Below are positions 42,554 to 51,177 of a DNA stretch of 64,000 nt, one piece after another. The first letter of the stretch is position 1, and each line of letters opens with the position of its first letter. The notes beneath the pieces are model-generated. The model did not search any database. It had not been told where the DNA came from and saw only the letters and a program-made list of their open reading frames with translations. Source of the stretch: JAGLON01 sp041394985. GTDB lineage: Bacteria; Zixibacteria; MSB-5A5; GN15; JAAZOE01. The translations under genes and the position numbers were made by a program. Where the stretch lies: contig JAWLBI010000001.1 of the NCBI GenBank assembly GCA_041394985.1, positions 2,542,001 to 2,606,000 on the forward strand. The letters run 5' to 3'.

Positions 42554-43312
42554 TTATGCCTCCTCGCCCTCGCCTTTATTGCGCTCATTGTCTTTTTTCA
42601 TGCGCAGGATTTCGTCCTCACCCAATGGCCTTCGATCCTTTACTTTCAGACTTTCCGCCCATTCATTGCCGAAATCGCGCTGCAGTTTCATATTAATAAA
42701 CGCCGTGATAAGCATGGCTATCAAGGCACCGAGCGATGCCAACGCCATGTCTTTTTGAGCATCCCAAACGTCTCCCTGAGTTCCCAGATATGCCGCGCCG
42801 AGTTCTCCCCCAACGATTACTGCTGCCGCCCATTCGACCAATTCGTACAGCATCGAGGTCGACATCGTGACATCGAGCGGCAGGAAATATCCCCAGAATC
42901 CCTGGGCATGAGCAACTCGATTGAACACCTCGCGAATCGGATAGGCCAGCAGCAAACCATAACTGAAGTGGACCAATCTGTCAAAATGATTGCGCTCCCA
43001 CCCGAATAACGAATTGAATGTTCGTCCCGTGATGGCTGCAAACCAGTCATTGTATGGAACAAGTGCATACGTATAATGCGAGCCGAGTTCATGCAGGCAG
43101 AGGAAGATAAATATCAGAGTGTATGAAACGCGTGAAAGGGGAAACTTCTTGGAGGTCGCAAACAGACCGATTACGGCCAGGACTGACAGGACATTTTCGA
43201 GCGCCCAGTCATTGAAATCCAGCGGTTTAATAGCCGCAAGAATCCAGACCGGAATAAATAATAGCAGGAGTATTCCTGCATATTTGCGATGAGACAGCTT
43301 CGTAATGCCCAT
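42554..43312 (-). CDS. DUF2238 (YjdF-like) integral membrane protein
   Basis: A 252-residue inner-membrane protein with about six membrane segments and a charged C-terminal tail. Hallmarks of DUF2238 are present: FDRLVHFSYGLLLAYPIRE, GYFLPLDVTMSTSMLYELVEW and AAYLGTQGDVWDAQKDMALA. The conserved His, Glu and Asp in these motifs suggest metal binding or catalysis, but no activity is established for the family. It lies in a leftward pair with the small protein at 42317. Confidence 0.85.
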   Translation of the reverse strand: MGITKLSHRKYAGILLLLFIPVWILAAIKPLDFNDWALENVLSVLAVIGLFATSKKFPLSRVSYTLIFIFLCLHELGSHYTYALVPYNDWFAAITGRTFNSLFGWERNHFDRLVHFSYGLLLAYPIREVFNRVAHAQGFWGYFLPLDVTMSTSMLYELVEWAAAVIVGGELGAAYLGTQGDVWDAQKDMALASLGALIAMLITAFINMKLQRDFGNEWAESLKVKDRRPLGEDEILRMKKDNERNKGEGEEA

Positions 43313-43333
43313 AATTCCGCCTCTATTATTTGG

Positions 43334-43684
43334 TTATCGCGGCGACAACACCTTGCTGAATGCCAGCATGGCATTTACCGTTTCTTTCATATTAGAAGCC
43401 TGACCGATAATCAGCTTGTCCTTACGATTGTAATAGTCAAGACAGGTGCCGCAGGAGAGAATCTCGCTTCCGGCCTGTTCGAATTTCCGCAGGGTTTCCT
43501 CGGCGTAGGAGCCTTCGGTCGTCAGAAAAATCCCGCTGTTCATGCAAATAATTCGTGCAGGAATGTCCCCGTTTTCAAATAAAACATTGAGAAATGCGCC
43601 GAGTAGCTTTTCACCAAGGTCGGGTTCACCTTCGCCCAGTCCCGACGAGGTTAGCATTAAGAGTAAGTCTTTGTTCACGCCCAT
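43334..43684 (-). CDS. YedF/DsrE-like sulfurtransferase-family protein
   Basis: A 116-residue DsrE-fold protein corresponding to the C-terminal half of YedF, without the N-terminal TusA domain. Hallmarks are LLLMLTSSGLGEGEPDLGEKL, ICMNSGIFLTTEGS and the CxxC in ILSCGTCLDYY. I start at the ATG at 43684 (GAGGAAA upstream); the longer frame to 43807 runs into the divergent gene's start. The divergent neighbour is a TauE-type exporter, which fits sulfur or selenium handling. The Cys pair may carry a persulfide; the substrate is unknown. Confidence 0.83.
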   Translation of the reverse strand: MGVNKDLLLMLTSSGLGEGEPDLGEKLLGAFLNVLFENGDIPARIICMNSGIFLTTEGSYAEETLRKFEQAGSEILSCGTCLDYYNRKDKLIIGQASNMKETVNAMLAFSKVLSPR

Positions 43685-43806
43685 GTTGTATTTCCTCAAA
43701 CATATACAGTTCGTTGATGATTCATTATGTACGAATATTTTGCGGCGATGGCAACAAGTGTTTGCTTTGTTGACTTCAAGAGCAAAATACGGTAGATTCG
43801 GCGGCA

Positions 43807-44583
43807 ATGGAATGGTACATGTACATAGTCGTGATAGCAGCCGGGTTTGCCTGCGGATTTATCAACACGCTGGCGGGGAGCGGTTCTCTGATAACACTGC
43901 CGCTTCTTATATTTCTCGGTCTTCCCGCCAATGTCGCCAATGGAACAAATCGGGTGGCAATTCTGCTGCAAAATGTCGTGGGCGTCAAGACATTCCACAA
44001 AAATGGCCTGCTGAATCTCAGGCATGGCTTATACCTCGCCGCCCCGGCGGTCATCGGCGGCATCATCGGAGCACAAATTGCGGTCGACTTGAATGAGCGA
44101 GTCATGCACACCGTTATCGGTGTCTTGATGGTTATCATGCTTGTCGTGTTACTGGTCCGACCGAAAAGATGGATAAAACCTCGTGCGGAGAGAGTATCGG
44201 ACAGACCGACCTTTTGGCAGATTATTGTCTTTTTCGGAATTGGAATATATGGGGGATTTATTCAGGCGGGTGTTGGAATCTTCCTGCTCATGGGATTATT
44301 TTTATCCGCCGGATACGATGAACTCCACGCCAATCCCATAAAGGTTCTGATTGTCCTCTGCTATACGGCATTGGCGCTGGTCGTATTTATTCTTAATGAT
44401 CAAGTCGTCTGGTCGGTCGGCCTCGTATTGGCGGTGGGCAATATGCTCGGCGCCTGGGTTGCAGTCAAAACCGCCATTAAAAAAGGCAACCCGTTTATTC
44501 GCTGGGTTCTTATTGCCGTCGTGACCATATCGGCGATTAAAATGCTTGGCGTCGATACTATTGTGAAAAATTACTTCGGGTAA
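43807..44583 (+). CDS. TauE/SafE-family anion permease
   Basis: A 258-residue inner-membrane protein with about eight membrane segments and the TauE signature near the N-terminus (GFACGFINTLAGSGSLITLP) and in the second half (IYGGFIQAGVGIFLLMG). Members export sulfite, sulfonates or other organic anions. The ATG at 43807 lacks a clear Shine-Dalgarno site. It is divergent from the YedF-like gene, 122 nt apart, so the two may be co-regulated. It is convergent with the sodium-solute symporter (1-nt gap). Confidence 0.88.
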   Translation: MEWYMYIVVIAAGFACGFINTLAGSGSLITLPLLIFLGLPANVANGTNRVAILLQNVVGVKTFHKNGLLNLRHGLYLAAPAVIGGIIGAQIAVDLNERVMHTVIGVLMVIMLVVLLVRPKRWIKPRAERVSDRPTFWQIIVFFGIGIYGGFIQAGVGIFLLMGLFLSAGYDELHANPIKVLIVLCYTALALVVFILNDQVVWSVGLVLAVGNMLGAWVAVKTAIKKGNPFIRWVLIAVVTISAIKMLGVDTIVKNYFG

Positions 44584-44584
44584 T

Positions 44585-46018
44585 CTATCCGGCGCGTTTA
44601 CTCCCGAATATTCCCAAAATCGGACACATCACGAGGGAAACGATCATGCCTATCGTTCCGGCCTCGGGCGACGTCATGCCATGATAATACAGCCAAAGAC
44701 ACATTGTCAAACCGACTACCGCCGATCCGATTGCGCCAGTTTTATTCGCCCAACTCGTGAATAATCCCCAGATAAACGGCCCCAGAAAGACGGCGCCGAT
44801 AGCACCCCAGGATATTCCCAGAATACTAACAATCGTCGCCGGCTTGAAATACGCCATCACAACAGAGAGCAGGACGAAGAAGGCGCTGGCAATGCGCATG
44901 AGAAGCGTCAGCTTTTGATCCGATACATTCGGATTGATGAACCCGGCATAGACATCCTTGGCAAAGGATGAGCTGGAAATCAGAACGAGCGCCGCAAGTG
45001 TCGACATAGAGGCTGACAAGATTAATAGCAGCATAACAATGGAGAGCGATTCCGGGATAATGTTGGCAAATAACTCGGGCATGAGTGCATCAAAAATCGG
45101 CTTGCCATCGGCAAAAGCATTGGGGGCGTTTTCCGGATTCAGAAAGAAGCGTGTCGTCGAGCCCGTAAAATAGCCGATACCGCCGATCAGCAGCGCAAAA
45201 AAGGTCGATGCGATCATTCCGACTCGAATAGATCTCCTGTCCCTAATCGCATAGAATTTCTGTACCAACTGCGGCATGGCAAACGGCGCAATGCTTGTTA
45301 AAAACACCAGGCTGAACAACGGCCAGAGCCCCGGAGGCCCGACCGCCTGTGTCAATTGCGGATTAATAGCCCGGAGCCCCTCGGTTATCGAATCCAGTCC
45401 TCCCGCCTTATAGAGCGTCGTCCCGAGCAAAATGAGAACGCCGACCGTCATAATCATACCGAATACGACATCGATCATGGTCATCGATTTATAGCCGCCC
45501 AAAACCAGATAAATTGCAGTAAATACTCCCATAAACAGTAGTGCGACCGTATAATCGATTCCGAATGTCGAGCGGAATAAATACGATAATCCCATGAAAA
45601 CGGCGGCCGTATACGGGATGAAAAATATGAAAATCACAATCGAAGAAAACAGCTTGAGGAAGCGGCTGTCGTAGCGTTTTTCGAAATACTCGGCCATCGT
45701 ATGCACATTGTACTCGAGAGACATCCGCTTGATGCGCCACCCCAGTATCCACCAGACGCCTAATACTCCAAGCAAGGCGTTGCCAATCGCAATCCAGAGC
45801 CCGGAATATCCGAATCCCCAGCCGATTTTGCCCGCGAATCCGATGAATAAGACGGCGGAAAAGTAAGCCGTGCCGTAAGTAAACGCAGTCATCCAGGGGC
45901 CGATCTTTCCTCCCCCAAGGAAGAAATCGGAAAAAGACTTGGTTTTGCGCAGCCCCAATATGCCCACGATAATAATGACAATCGCATAGGCCGCAATCAC
46001 GGCGACTTTTATAAACAT
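44585..46018 (-). CDS. Sodium:solute symporter (SSS family)
   Basis: A 477-residue inner-membrane Na+-coupled transporter with about 13 membrane segments. Family features include FFLGGGKIGPWMTAFTYGTAYFSA near the N-terminus, MTMIDVVFGMIMTVGVLI, and the sodium-site helix LLLILSASMSTLAALVLISSSS. Its closest general type is the PutP/PanF group. AAGGAG lies 6 nt before the ATG. The substrate (amino acid, carboxylate or sugar) is not decidable from sequence. It is a single-gene unit. Confidence 0.9.
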   Translation of the reverse strand: MFIKVAVIAAYAIVIIIVGILGLRKTKSFSDFFLGGGKIGPWMTAFTYGTAYFSAVLFIGFAGKIGWGFGYSGLWIAIGNALLGVLGVWWILGWRIKRMSLEYNVHTMAEYFEKRYDSRFLKLFSSIVIFIFFIPYTAAVFMGLSYLFRSTFGIDYTVALLFMGVFTAIYLVLGGYKSMTMIDVVFGMIMTVGVLILLGTTLYKAGGLDSITEGLRAINPQLTQAVGPPGLWPLFSLVFLTSIAPFAMPQLVQKFYAIRDRRSIRVGMIASTFFALLIGGIGYFTGSTTRFFLNPENAPNAFADGKPIFDALMPELFANIIPESLSIVMLLLILSASMSTLAALVLISSSSFAKDVYAGFINPNVSDQKLTLLMRIASAFFVLLSVVMAYFKPATIVSILGISWGAIGAVFLGPFIWGLFTSWANKTGAIGSAVVGLTMCLWLYYHGMTSPEAGTIGMIVSLVMCPILGIFGSKRAG

Positions 46019-46185
46019 AACTCTCCTTGTGCCTTACCTTGCTCAAAGTGTCTCAAAGATGAAACAAGGTAATATCCGGGATTGACAGAAACAAGCAGAA
46101 CAAGTTATTTTTTAGTATCACATATTTACGGCGTGACTTGACGTATATTTAGGAAGGACTATTTTTAGAGAACAGGGAGGTTACA

Positions 46186-46635
46186 ATGAGATTTATAGGA
46201 ATTTTATTCGCGGTCATAGCCGCGTGTGTACTCTTCGGATGCAATGAGGCCCCAATGGATATTGAAAAGCTGAAGACAGAATTGAAACAGGTCGATCTTG
46301 ACTTTTCCGCAATGTCAGTCGAACAGGGCATGAAGGCCGCGTTTGACTATTACATGGATGACAATGCCGTGATGTATCGCCCGCAGGCGCAGGTATTTCA
46401 GGGACGCGAGGCAATCTTGCCGCTCTTCCCCGCCGGAACTGAACACAAGCTGGAATGGGAGCCGACATTTGCCGATGTGGCTCAGTCGGGAGATATCGGT
46501 TATACGCTGGGCAAATATGTTTATTCGTACACGAATGAAAAAGGCGAATTACAGCAATCGACCGGCCATTATGTCACTATCTGGAAAAAGCAGGCCGACG
46601 GTTCATGGAAATACGTCTTCGACACCGGCAATTGA
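46186..46635 (+). CDS. Lipoprotein with DUF4440/SnoaL-like (NTF2-fold) domain
   Basis: A 149-residue predicted lipoprotein: signal peptide and lipobox LFGC (Cys19). The mature part has the NTF2-like pattern of DUF4440: FSAMSVEQGMKAAFDYYMDD, VFQGREAIL and the final strand HYVTIWKKQADGSWKYVFD. Such domains act as small ligand-binding pockets or steroid-isomerase-like enzymes; no function is assigned. GGGAGG lies upstream of the ATG. Confidence 0.83.
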   Translation: MRFIGILFAVIAACVLFGCNEAPMDIEKLKTELKQVDLDFSAMSVEQGMKAAFDYYMDDNAVMYRPQAQVFQGREAILPLFPAGTEHKLEWEPTFADVAQSGDIGYTLGKYVYSYTNEKGELQQSTGHYVTIWKKQADGSWKYVFDTGN

Positions 46636-46644
46636 GTTTTGACT

Positions 46645-47034
46645 ATGCGAGGGATTGGCACAGGCGAAAGTGGCAGCTCATTGAAACCTGCCTATAATTA
46701 TAACGGCCGCGTCTTCAAGGGGATTGAAAACTATGATGATGGTGATTTAACCGAAGACACTCGGTTCTATTATCACCAAAAAGATTCAGCCGTCTGGGCG
46801 ACCATAGAAGGTGGCCGCGTTCGTATCGGAACACTTATCGCCGACATGCAGGATGATGGATCACTCGTCATGGTGTGGCAGTATCTCAATATCGACAATG
46901 AATTCGTCTCCGGCACCTGCCTTTCAAAACCGGAAATCCTGCCTGACGGCCGCTATCGCCTGCATGAAGAATGGCGCGTTCATGGGCCCGATGGTATCGA
47001 AGGGACATCGGTAATCGAGGAAATCGCTGTGTAG
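46645..47034 (+). CDS. Small conserved hypothetical protein (often mislabelled N-acetylglutamate synthase)
   Basis: About 129 residues with a repeated beta-strand pattern: YNYNGRVFKGIENYDDGD, FYYHQKDSAVWATIEGG, VRIGTLIADMQDDGSLVMVW. This resembles a small family that databases often label 'n-acetylglutamate synthase' without evidence for that reaction, as it has no GNAT acetyl-CoA loop. The start is uncertain: ATG at 46645, or TTG at 46639; neither has a good ribosome site. It follows the lipoprotein gene by a few nucleotides, so it is probably co-transcribed. Confidence 0.72.
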   Translation: MRGIGTGESGSSLKPAYNYNGRVFKGIENYDDGDLTEDTRFYYHQKDSAVWATIEGGRVRIGTLIADMQDDGSLVMVWQYLNIDNEFVSGTCLSKPEILPDGRYRLHEEWRVHGPDGIEGTSVIEEIAV

Positions 47035-47113
47035 CCAGGTATAAAGTTCTTGTTGATTGCCCAGCCGATATTCCGGTAGTTTGAATATTACACACTCTAC
47101 GGAAGGATGTAAC

Positions 47114-47323
47114 ATGAAGTACGGCGCTCGCAATCAATTACACGGCACAGTCACTAAAGTTAAAAAAGGTGATGTCATGTGCCAGATTACGCTCAATGTC
47201 AAGGCCGACTCGGTCATGAATTCGGTCATGACCGTAGAATCGCTTGAAGATCTCGGCATCAAAGAGGGCGATACTGTAAAAGTCGTCGTCAAGGCAATCA
47301 ATGTTCTGCTTGTAAAAGAGTAA
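47114..47323 (+). CDS. Mop/TOBE molybdate-binding protein (molbindin)
   Basis: A 69-residue single-TOBE-domain protein that binds molybdate or tungstate in the cytoplasm. The sequence is the standard molbindin pattern: GARNQLHGTVTKVKKGDVMC, then VTVESLEDLGIKEGD and VVVKAINVLLVKE-type ending. I start at the ATG at 47114 because GGAAGGATG lies just upstream; the longer frame to 47057 is not supported. The DUF2339 gene begins 15 nt later. No molybdate transporter is seen here. Confidence 0.9.
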   Translation: MKYGARNQLHGTVTKVKKGDVMCQITLNVKADSVMNSVMTVESLEDLGIKEGDTVKVVVKAINVLLVKE

Positions 47324-47338
47324 TTCGGCAGGATTTGT

Positions 47339-49549
47339 ATGTCGGATTCCGATGATGTAAAAAAACTGCAGGAGACTGTCGAGAGACTCGGCAAAAAAGT
47401 CGCCGGCCTTGAAAAAACGCTCTACGATGTAACTGTCTATCTCCAGCATCAGGCCAAACAGGAAAGCACTGGCTCCTCTACAAAGCCCCTCTCCAAAGGC
47501 GATGTGCCGGTTATTGAACAAAAGCACGTCGAAACACCTCTGGTAGGCCATAAGCCTGATTCTGAAAGCATTCAGCCAACACCACAACCGCTCGATAGCG
47601 ATTCTCGCCCCCGAACAGAGAAAAAATCATCGGCAATTCCCGATTACATGAAATCGAGCGAGTTCTGGCTGAATAAAATCGGAATCGGCTTGATTTTGTT
47701 CTCGGTAGTATTCGCATTTAAGTATTCAATCGACAAAGGCTGGATTACTCCGCCGATTCGAGTCGTCTTCGGTATTCTTGTCGGACTCGCCCTGTGCGGC
47801 TTCGGGTTCTATACCTACAAAAAACGCAGACATTTCGCGCTTGTTTTGTTGGGCGGCGGAATCGCATCGTTTTACATATCCGATTTTGCGGCCTTCCAGA
47901 TGTTCCAGCTGATTACCCATCCGGTTGCGTTTGGGGGGATGGTTTGCATTACTATTCTCGCATACGCCATTTCCCTGCGGCAGGATGAACCGATTCTATC
48001 GATTATCGGCGTATTGGGAGGCCTCGGAACACCCTTCTTATTGTATACCGGCCAGGGTAATATTCCCGGACTCATGCTGTACACCTGCCTGCTGATTGCT
48101 GCGTCGTGTGCCGTATACTTTTTCAAAGGTTGGCGTCTGCTTCTTATTATTACTGTTATCGGCGGCTGGATAGTTATTTTTGTCGCACAGATTAACGGGC
48201 TGCCGGTAACAAAAACTGAGGCAATTCCCGATCGCTGGGCGTTGCAATATGGCCTCATTTCGGTGTGGCTTCTCTATTGGCTCGTACCACTGTTGCGGGA
48301 GGCATTGGCACAAATTAAGCCTGACACCTGGGCTTATCCGCCGCTGCTTATGGGTGGCAAACCAATTGCACCGGAATTTAAAAAGGCCGTTGATCGATAT
48401 GTGCATACGCTGTGCCTGTCGACGCCTGTTATCGTGCTCGGTATGTCGGTTACGCTATGGGACTATTCCGATCAAACCTGGGGATGGGTTTGTTTGTTTG
48501 CGAGCCTGTTGTACGGAGTCGTCGCGCTCTTATTGTACATTAACAAGGTCAAATCCGACCTGGTCTACACGAATGGCCTGATCGGGCTGATGTTGTTCAC
48601 GGTTTCACTGTCGTTAGTTTTTGACGGCCCGACATCGATGATTACTATTGGTACGGAGGCGTTCATTCTCTTCCTGATTGCGCGTCGAGTCAATGATAAA
48701 GTCATAGCGGCTTATTCGCATGTGCTCTTTTTGATTCTTGCCGGAGTTGTCCTTGCTCGTATCTTACTACTGTACATGATCAGACATTCATCCAATTCCT
48801 TCTTCAATAAAGAACTGATAGCAGACAGCTTCGTGACCGGTTTTATATTCGCTGTCGGCCTCATGAGCACGAATATCAAAATCATTCGCATATACCTGAT
48901 TGCAGGATTTCTCCTTATTAGTGGAATTCTTTGCCGAGAATTGTCCGGAAACACTCACCTGTTTACACTGACGCTGACCGGCGCATCGATATTTGTTTAT
49001 CTGAAATATCGATATGATGCGGTAATCGAGAAATTCGGTGAGTTGTATCTGGCGACGATGTTACTGTGGTCATATCAGCGGTTAGTGGTGCTCGATCCGG
49101 ATGGAACGGCATTTTTTAATGCGCAGGCGTTGACCGATTTTGCATTGTTTGCCATAGCCGCATCGATTGTCGTATTCATTATCGAAAACCTGCAATGGAA
49201 GAAGATACTCGGCGCCATGCTGCATGTCGGCATTTTGTTATTTTTGTATCGCGAACTTCTCAATATGCCGAATTATCAGGGATTTATAACCTCGGCATGG
49301 GGAATATATGCGATTGCCCTCATGATTATCGGACTTCGCAAAAACTATGTTATCATTCGCATTCTTGCTCTCTTGACGCTCTTTTTGGTCGTGGCGAAGT
49401 TATTCTTGATCGACTTAAGCCGTATCGATGCCATCTGGCGGGTATTGCTGTTTCTTGCCTTCGGCGGCATCTTTTTATTACTCAGCTATTACTTCAGGAA
49501 ATTGTGGAAAAATGACGAGGACACCGATGAAACGCAACCCATCGAATAA
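47339..49549 (+). CDS. DUF2339 polytopic membrane protein
   Basis: A 736-residue protein with an N-terminal coiled coil (about 1-40), a linker rich in Ser, Pro and Thr, and then some 18-20 membrane segments. The DUF2339 hallmarks are the start of the membrane part (FWLNKIGIGLILFSVVFAFKY), FALVLLGGGIASFYISDFAA and ILSIIGVLGGLGTPFLLYTG. Function of the family is unknown. Its end overlaps the next gene by 23 nt, indicating translational coupling. Confidence 0.88.
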   Translation: MSDSDDVKKLQETVERLGKKVAGLEKTLYDVTVYLQHQAKQESTGSSTKPLSKGDVPVIEQKHVETPLVGHKPDSESIQPTPQPLDSDSRPRTEKKSSAIPDYMKSSEFWLNKIGIGLILFSVVFAFKYSIDKGWITPPIRVVFGILVGLALCGFGFYTYKKRRHFALVLLGGGIASFYISDFAAFQMFQLITHPVAFGGMVCITILAYAISLRQDEPILSIIGVLGGLGTPFLLYTGQGNIPGLMLYTCLLIAASCAVYFFKGWRLLLIITVIGGWIVIFVAQINGLPVTKTEAIPDRWALQYGLISVWLLYWLVPLLREALAQIKPDTWAYPPLLMGGKPIAPEFKKAVDRYVHTLCLSTPVIVLGMSVTLWDYSDQTWGWVCLFASLLYGVVALLLYINKVKSDLVYTNGLIGLMLFTVSLSLVFDGPTSMITIGTEAFILFLIARRVNDKVIAAYSHVLFLILAGVVLARILLLYMIRHSSNSFFNKELIADSFVTGFIFAVGLMSTNIKIIRIYLIAGFLLISGILCRELSGNTHLFTLTLTGASIFVYLKYRYDAVIEKFGELYLATMLLWSYQRLVVLDPDGTAFFNAQALTDFALFAIAASIVVFIIENLQWKKILGAMLHVGILLFLYRELLNMPNYQGFITSAWGIYAIALMIIGLRKNYVIIRILALLTLFLVVAKLFLIDLSRIDAIWRVLLFLAFGGIFLLLSYYFRKLWKNDEDTDETQPIE

Positions 49550-50144
49550 TGTATTGATTCAGTTTATTCTTCTTTTCATAGTGATTGTAATATCCGTCGG
49601 TTCGCAATTATTGGCGGATGATATCGTGGCCGATAGTGCCAAAGATACGACTTACCTCGATTCCGGATATATTCTGATCCCGGTGTATACAAAACCGGTA
49701 TCCTCAACAACCGAATGGAAAATAAAAGACAACAAGGCGTCTTTGTGGATCAATAACAACTACTGGATCAAAGCAAAGCTCGGTCTCAACGACCAGTCGG
49801 TTCTCGAATTCGAACACATCGAAGGCGAGGTCAAGGCGCTGTGTCTGTATGACAAAACGGAATTGACCGAGCAGGAATTGCGCGAGCTCGTCATCTCTAA
49901 TGCCAAGAAGGCGGCATATGATGCGAAAGTCGTTTTCGAGGAAATCCGCCTCGTCAATGATGCCGAAGTGCTCTGTCTGAGAATCGACGGCACGATTAAT
50001 ACATCAGCGTTTACCTATTTCGGTTACTACTATACCGGAGTAATAGGAACGATCCAGCTCATAACGATTTCGGAGCCGAGTACCTTTGACGACTATCAGT
50101 ATGAACTCGAATCGTTTCTCGATGGTCTCGAAATCAGAAAATAA
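49527..50144 (+). CDS. Exported hypothetical protein coupled to DUF2339
   Basis: A 205-residue protein with an N-terminal hydrophobic segment (about 8-29, VLIQFILLFIVIVISVGSQL) acting as signal or anchor. The mature part is an alpha/beta domain (KASLWINNNYWIKAKLGLND, FTYFGYYYTGVIGTIQLITI) of a kind often annotated as an uncharacterised secreted protein. I start at the ATG at 49527 (GAGG 6 nt upstream), inside the end of the DUF2339 gene. The DUF1028 gene follows 12 nt later. I do not recognise a family. Confidence 0.75.
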   Translation: MKRNPSNNVLIQFILLFIVIVISVGSQLLADDIVADSAKDTTYLDSGYILIPVYTKPVSSTTEWKIKDNKASLWINNNYWIKAKLGLNDQSVLEFEHIEGEVKALCLYDKTELTEQELRELVISNAKKAAYDAKVVFEEIRLVNDAEVLCLRIDGTINTSAFTYFGYYYTGVIGTIQLITISEPSTFDDYQYELESFLDGLEIRK

Positions 50145-50156
50145 GGGGGTAATGTC

Positions 50157-51134
50157 ATGCGGTTAAGAATCCTCTTTTTGTTGGTCATATTTGTGGCCTG
50201 TGGATCGGCCATTGTCGCAGACTCGCCCGATTCTCAGCCAATTGCGACATTTTCTATCGTCGCCCGAGATGCCGAAACGGGTGAACTCGGCGTGGCCGTC
50301 GCATCCAAATTCTTTGCAGTTGGCAGCGTCGTCCCCTGGGCAAAAGCCGGAGTCGGCGCCGTGGCGACTCAATCTTATGCCAATACGACATTTGGATGGC
50401 GGGGTCTGGAACTGCTCGAACAAGACCTCACACCTCAACAAGCAATGGATAAACTGATTACTGAGGACGATAATCCCACCCAACGACAGGTTGGTATTGT
50501 CTCGGCCGATGGCAAATCGGTTACCTATACCGGCGAGAAATGCCTCGATTGGGCAGGCGGCCGCAGCGGCCCGAATTATGCAATACAGGGAAATATTCTG
50601 ACCGGCGAAGATGTCGTCGATGCCATGGAAAAGGCGTTCCTTGAGACCAAAGGCACGCTCGCCTCTCGATTATATGCTGCGATGCTGGCCGGCGATTCCA
50701 AAGGCGGTGACAGCCGAGGGCGACAATCCGCTGCCATGCTGGTTGTCAAGGATAAAGCCGGATATGGCGGTTACACCGACCGCGCCATCGATATTCGAGT
50801 CGATGATCATCCCGAGCCATTCAAGGAACTGGGCAGAATCCTCACCATCGCCGAAATGAATTATTCGTGGAATGAGGCCTGGACTCTATTCACCGAGAAG
50901 AAGTTTTCCGAGGCATTGCCTCCAATGGAGCGAGCCGCCGAACTGGCTCCCGATTATGGTGAGGTATTCTACGATTTGGCGGTTATACGGCTGGCCGGCG
51001 GAGACATTGAGGGAGCGCTCAATGCTCTTGAAAATGCAATTTCGCTGAATCCGAAACTTAAAGCGCAGGCCTCTGTCGATAATGATTTGGCCGGCTTGAA
51101 GGGCAATTCCACATACGAGGCGCTGATAAAATAA
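50157..51134 (+). CDS. Secreted DUF1028 (Ntn-hydrolase-like) protein with C-terminal TPR
   Basis: A 325-residue exported protein with signal peptide about 1-20. The central DUF1028 domain (about 25-235) shows ATFSIVARDAETGELGVAVA, SKFFAVGSVVPWAKAGVGAV and GNILTGEDVVDAMEKAF. This family has an Ntn-hydrolase-like fold and is often fused to peptidoglycan-binding modules. Here about 80 C-terminal residues form two TPR-like helix pairs instead (APDYGEVFYDLAVIRLAGGD). AAGGGGGT precedes the ATG. Substrate unknown. Confidence 0.85.
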   Translation: MRLRILFLLVIFVACGSAIVADSPDSQPIATFSIVARDAETGELGVAVASKFFAVGSVVPWAKAGVGAVATQSYANTTFGWRGLELLEQDLTPQQAMDKLITEDDNPTQRQVGIVSADGKSVTYTGEKCLDWAGGRSGPNYAIQGNILTGEDVVDAMEKAFLETKGTLASRLYAAMLAGDSKGGDSRGRQSAAMLVVKDKAGYGGYTDRAIDIRVDDHPEPFKELGRILTIAEMNYSWNEAWTLFTEKKFSEALPPMERAAELAPDYGEVFYDLAVIRLAGGDIEGALNALENAISLNPKLKAQASVDNDLAGLKGNSTYEALIK

Positions 51135-51177
51135 CTCTGGCATAAAAGCCCGGTGTCTGTTATGTTCCGCTACCTGT

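Noticed and set aside
46645..47034. N-acetylglutamate synthase
   Set aside because: The small beta-rich protein has no GNAT acetyl-CoA loop or amino-acid kinase domain; the name used in databases for similar proteins is unsupported.
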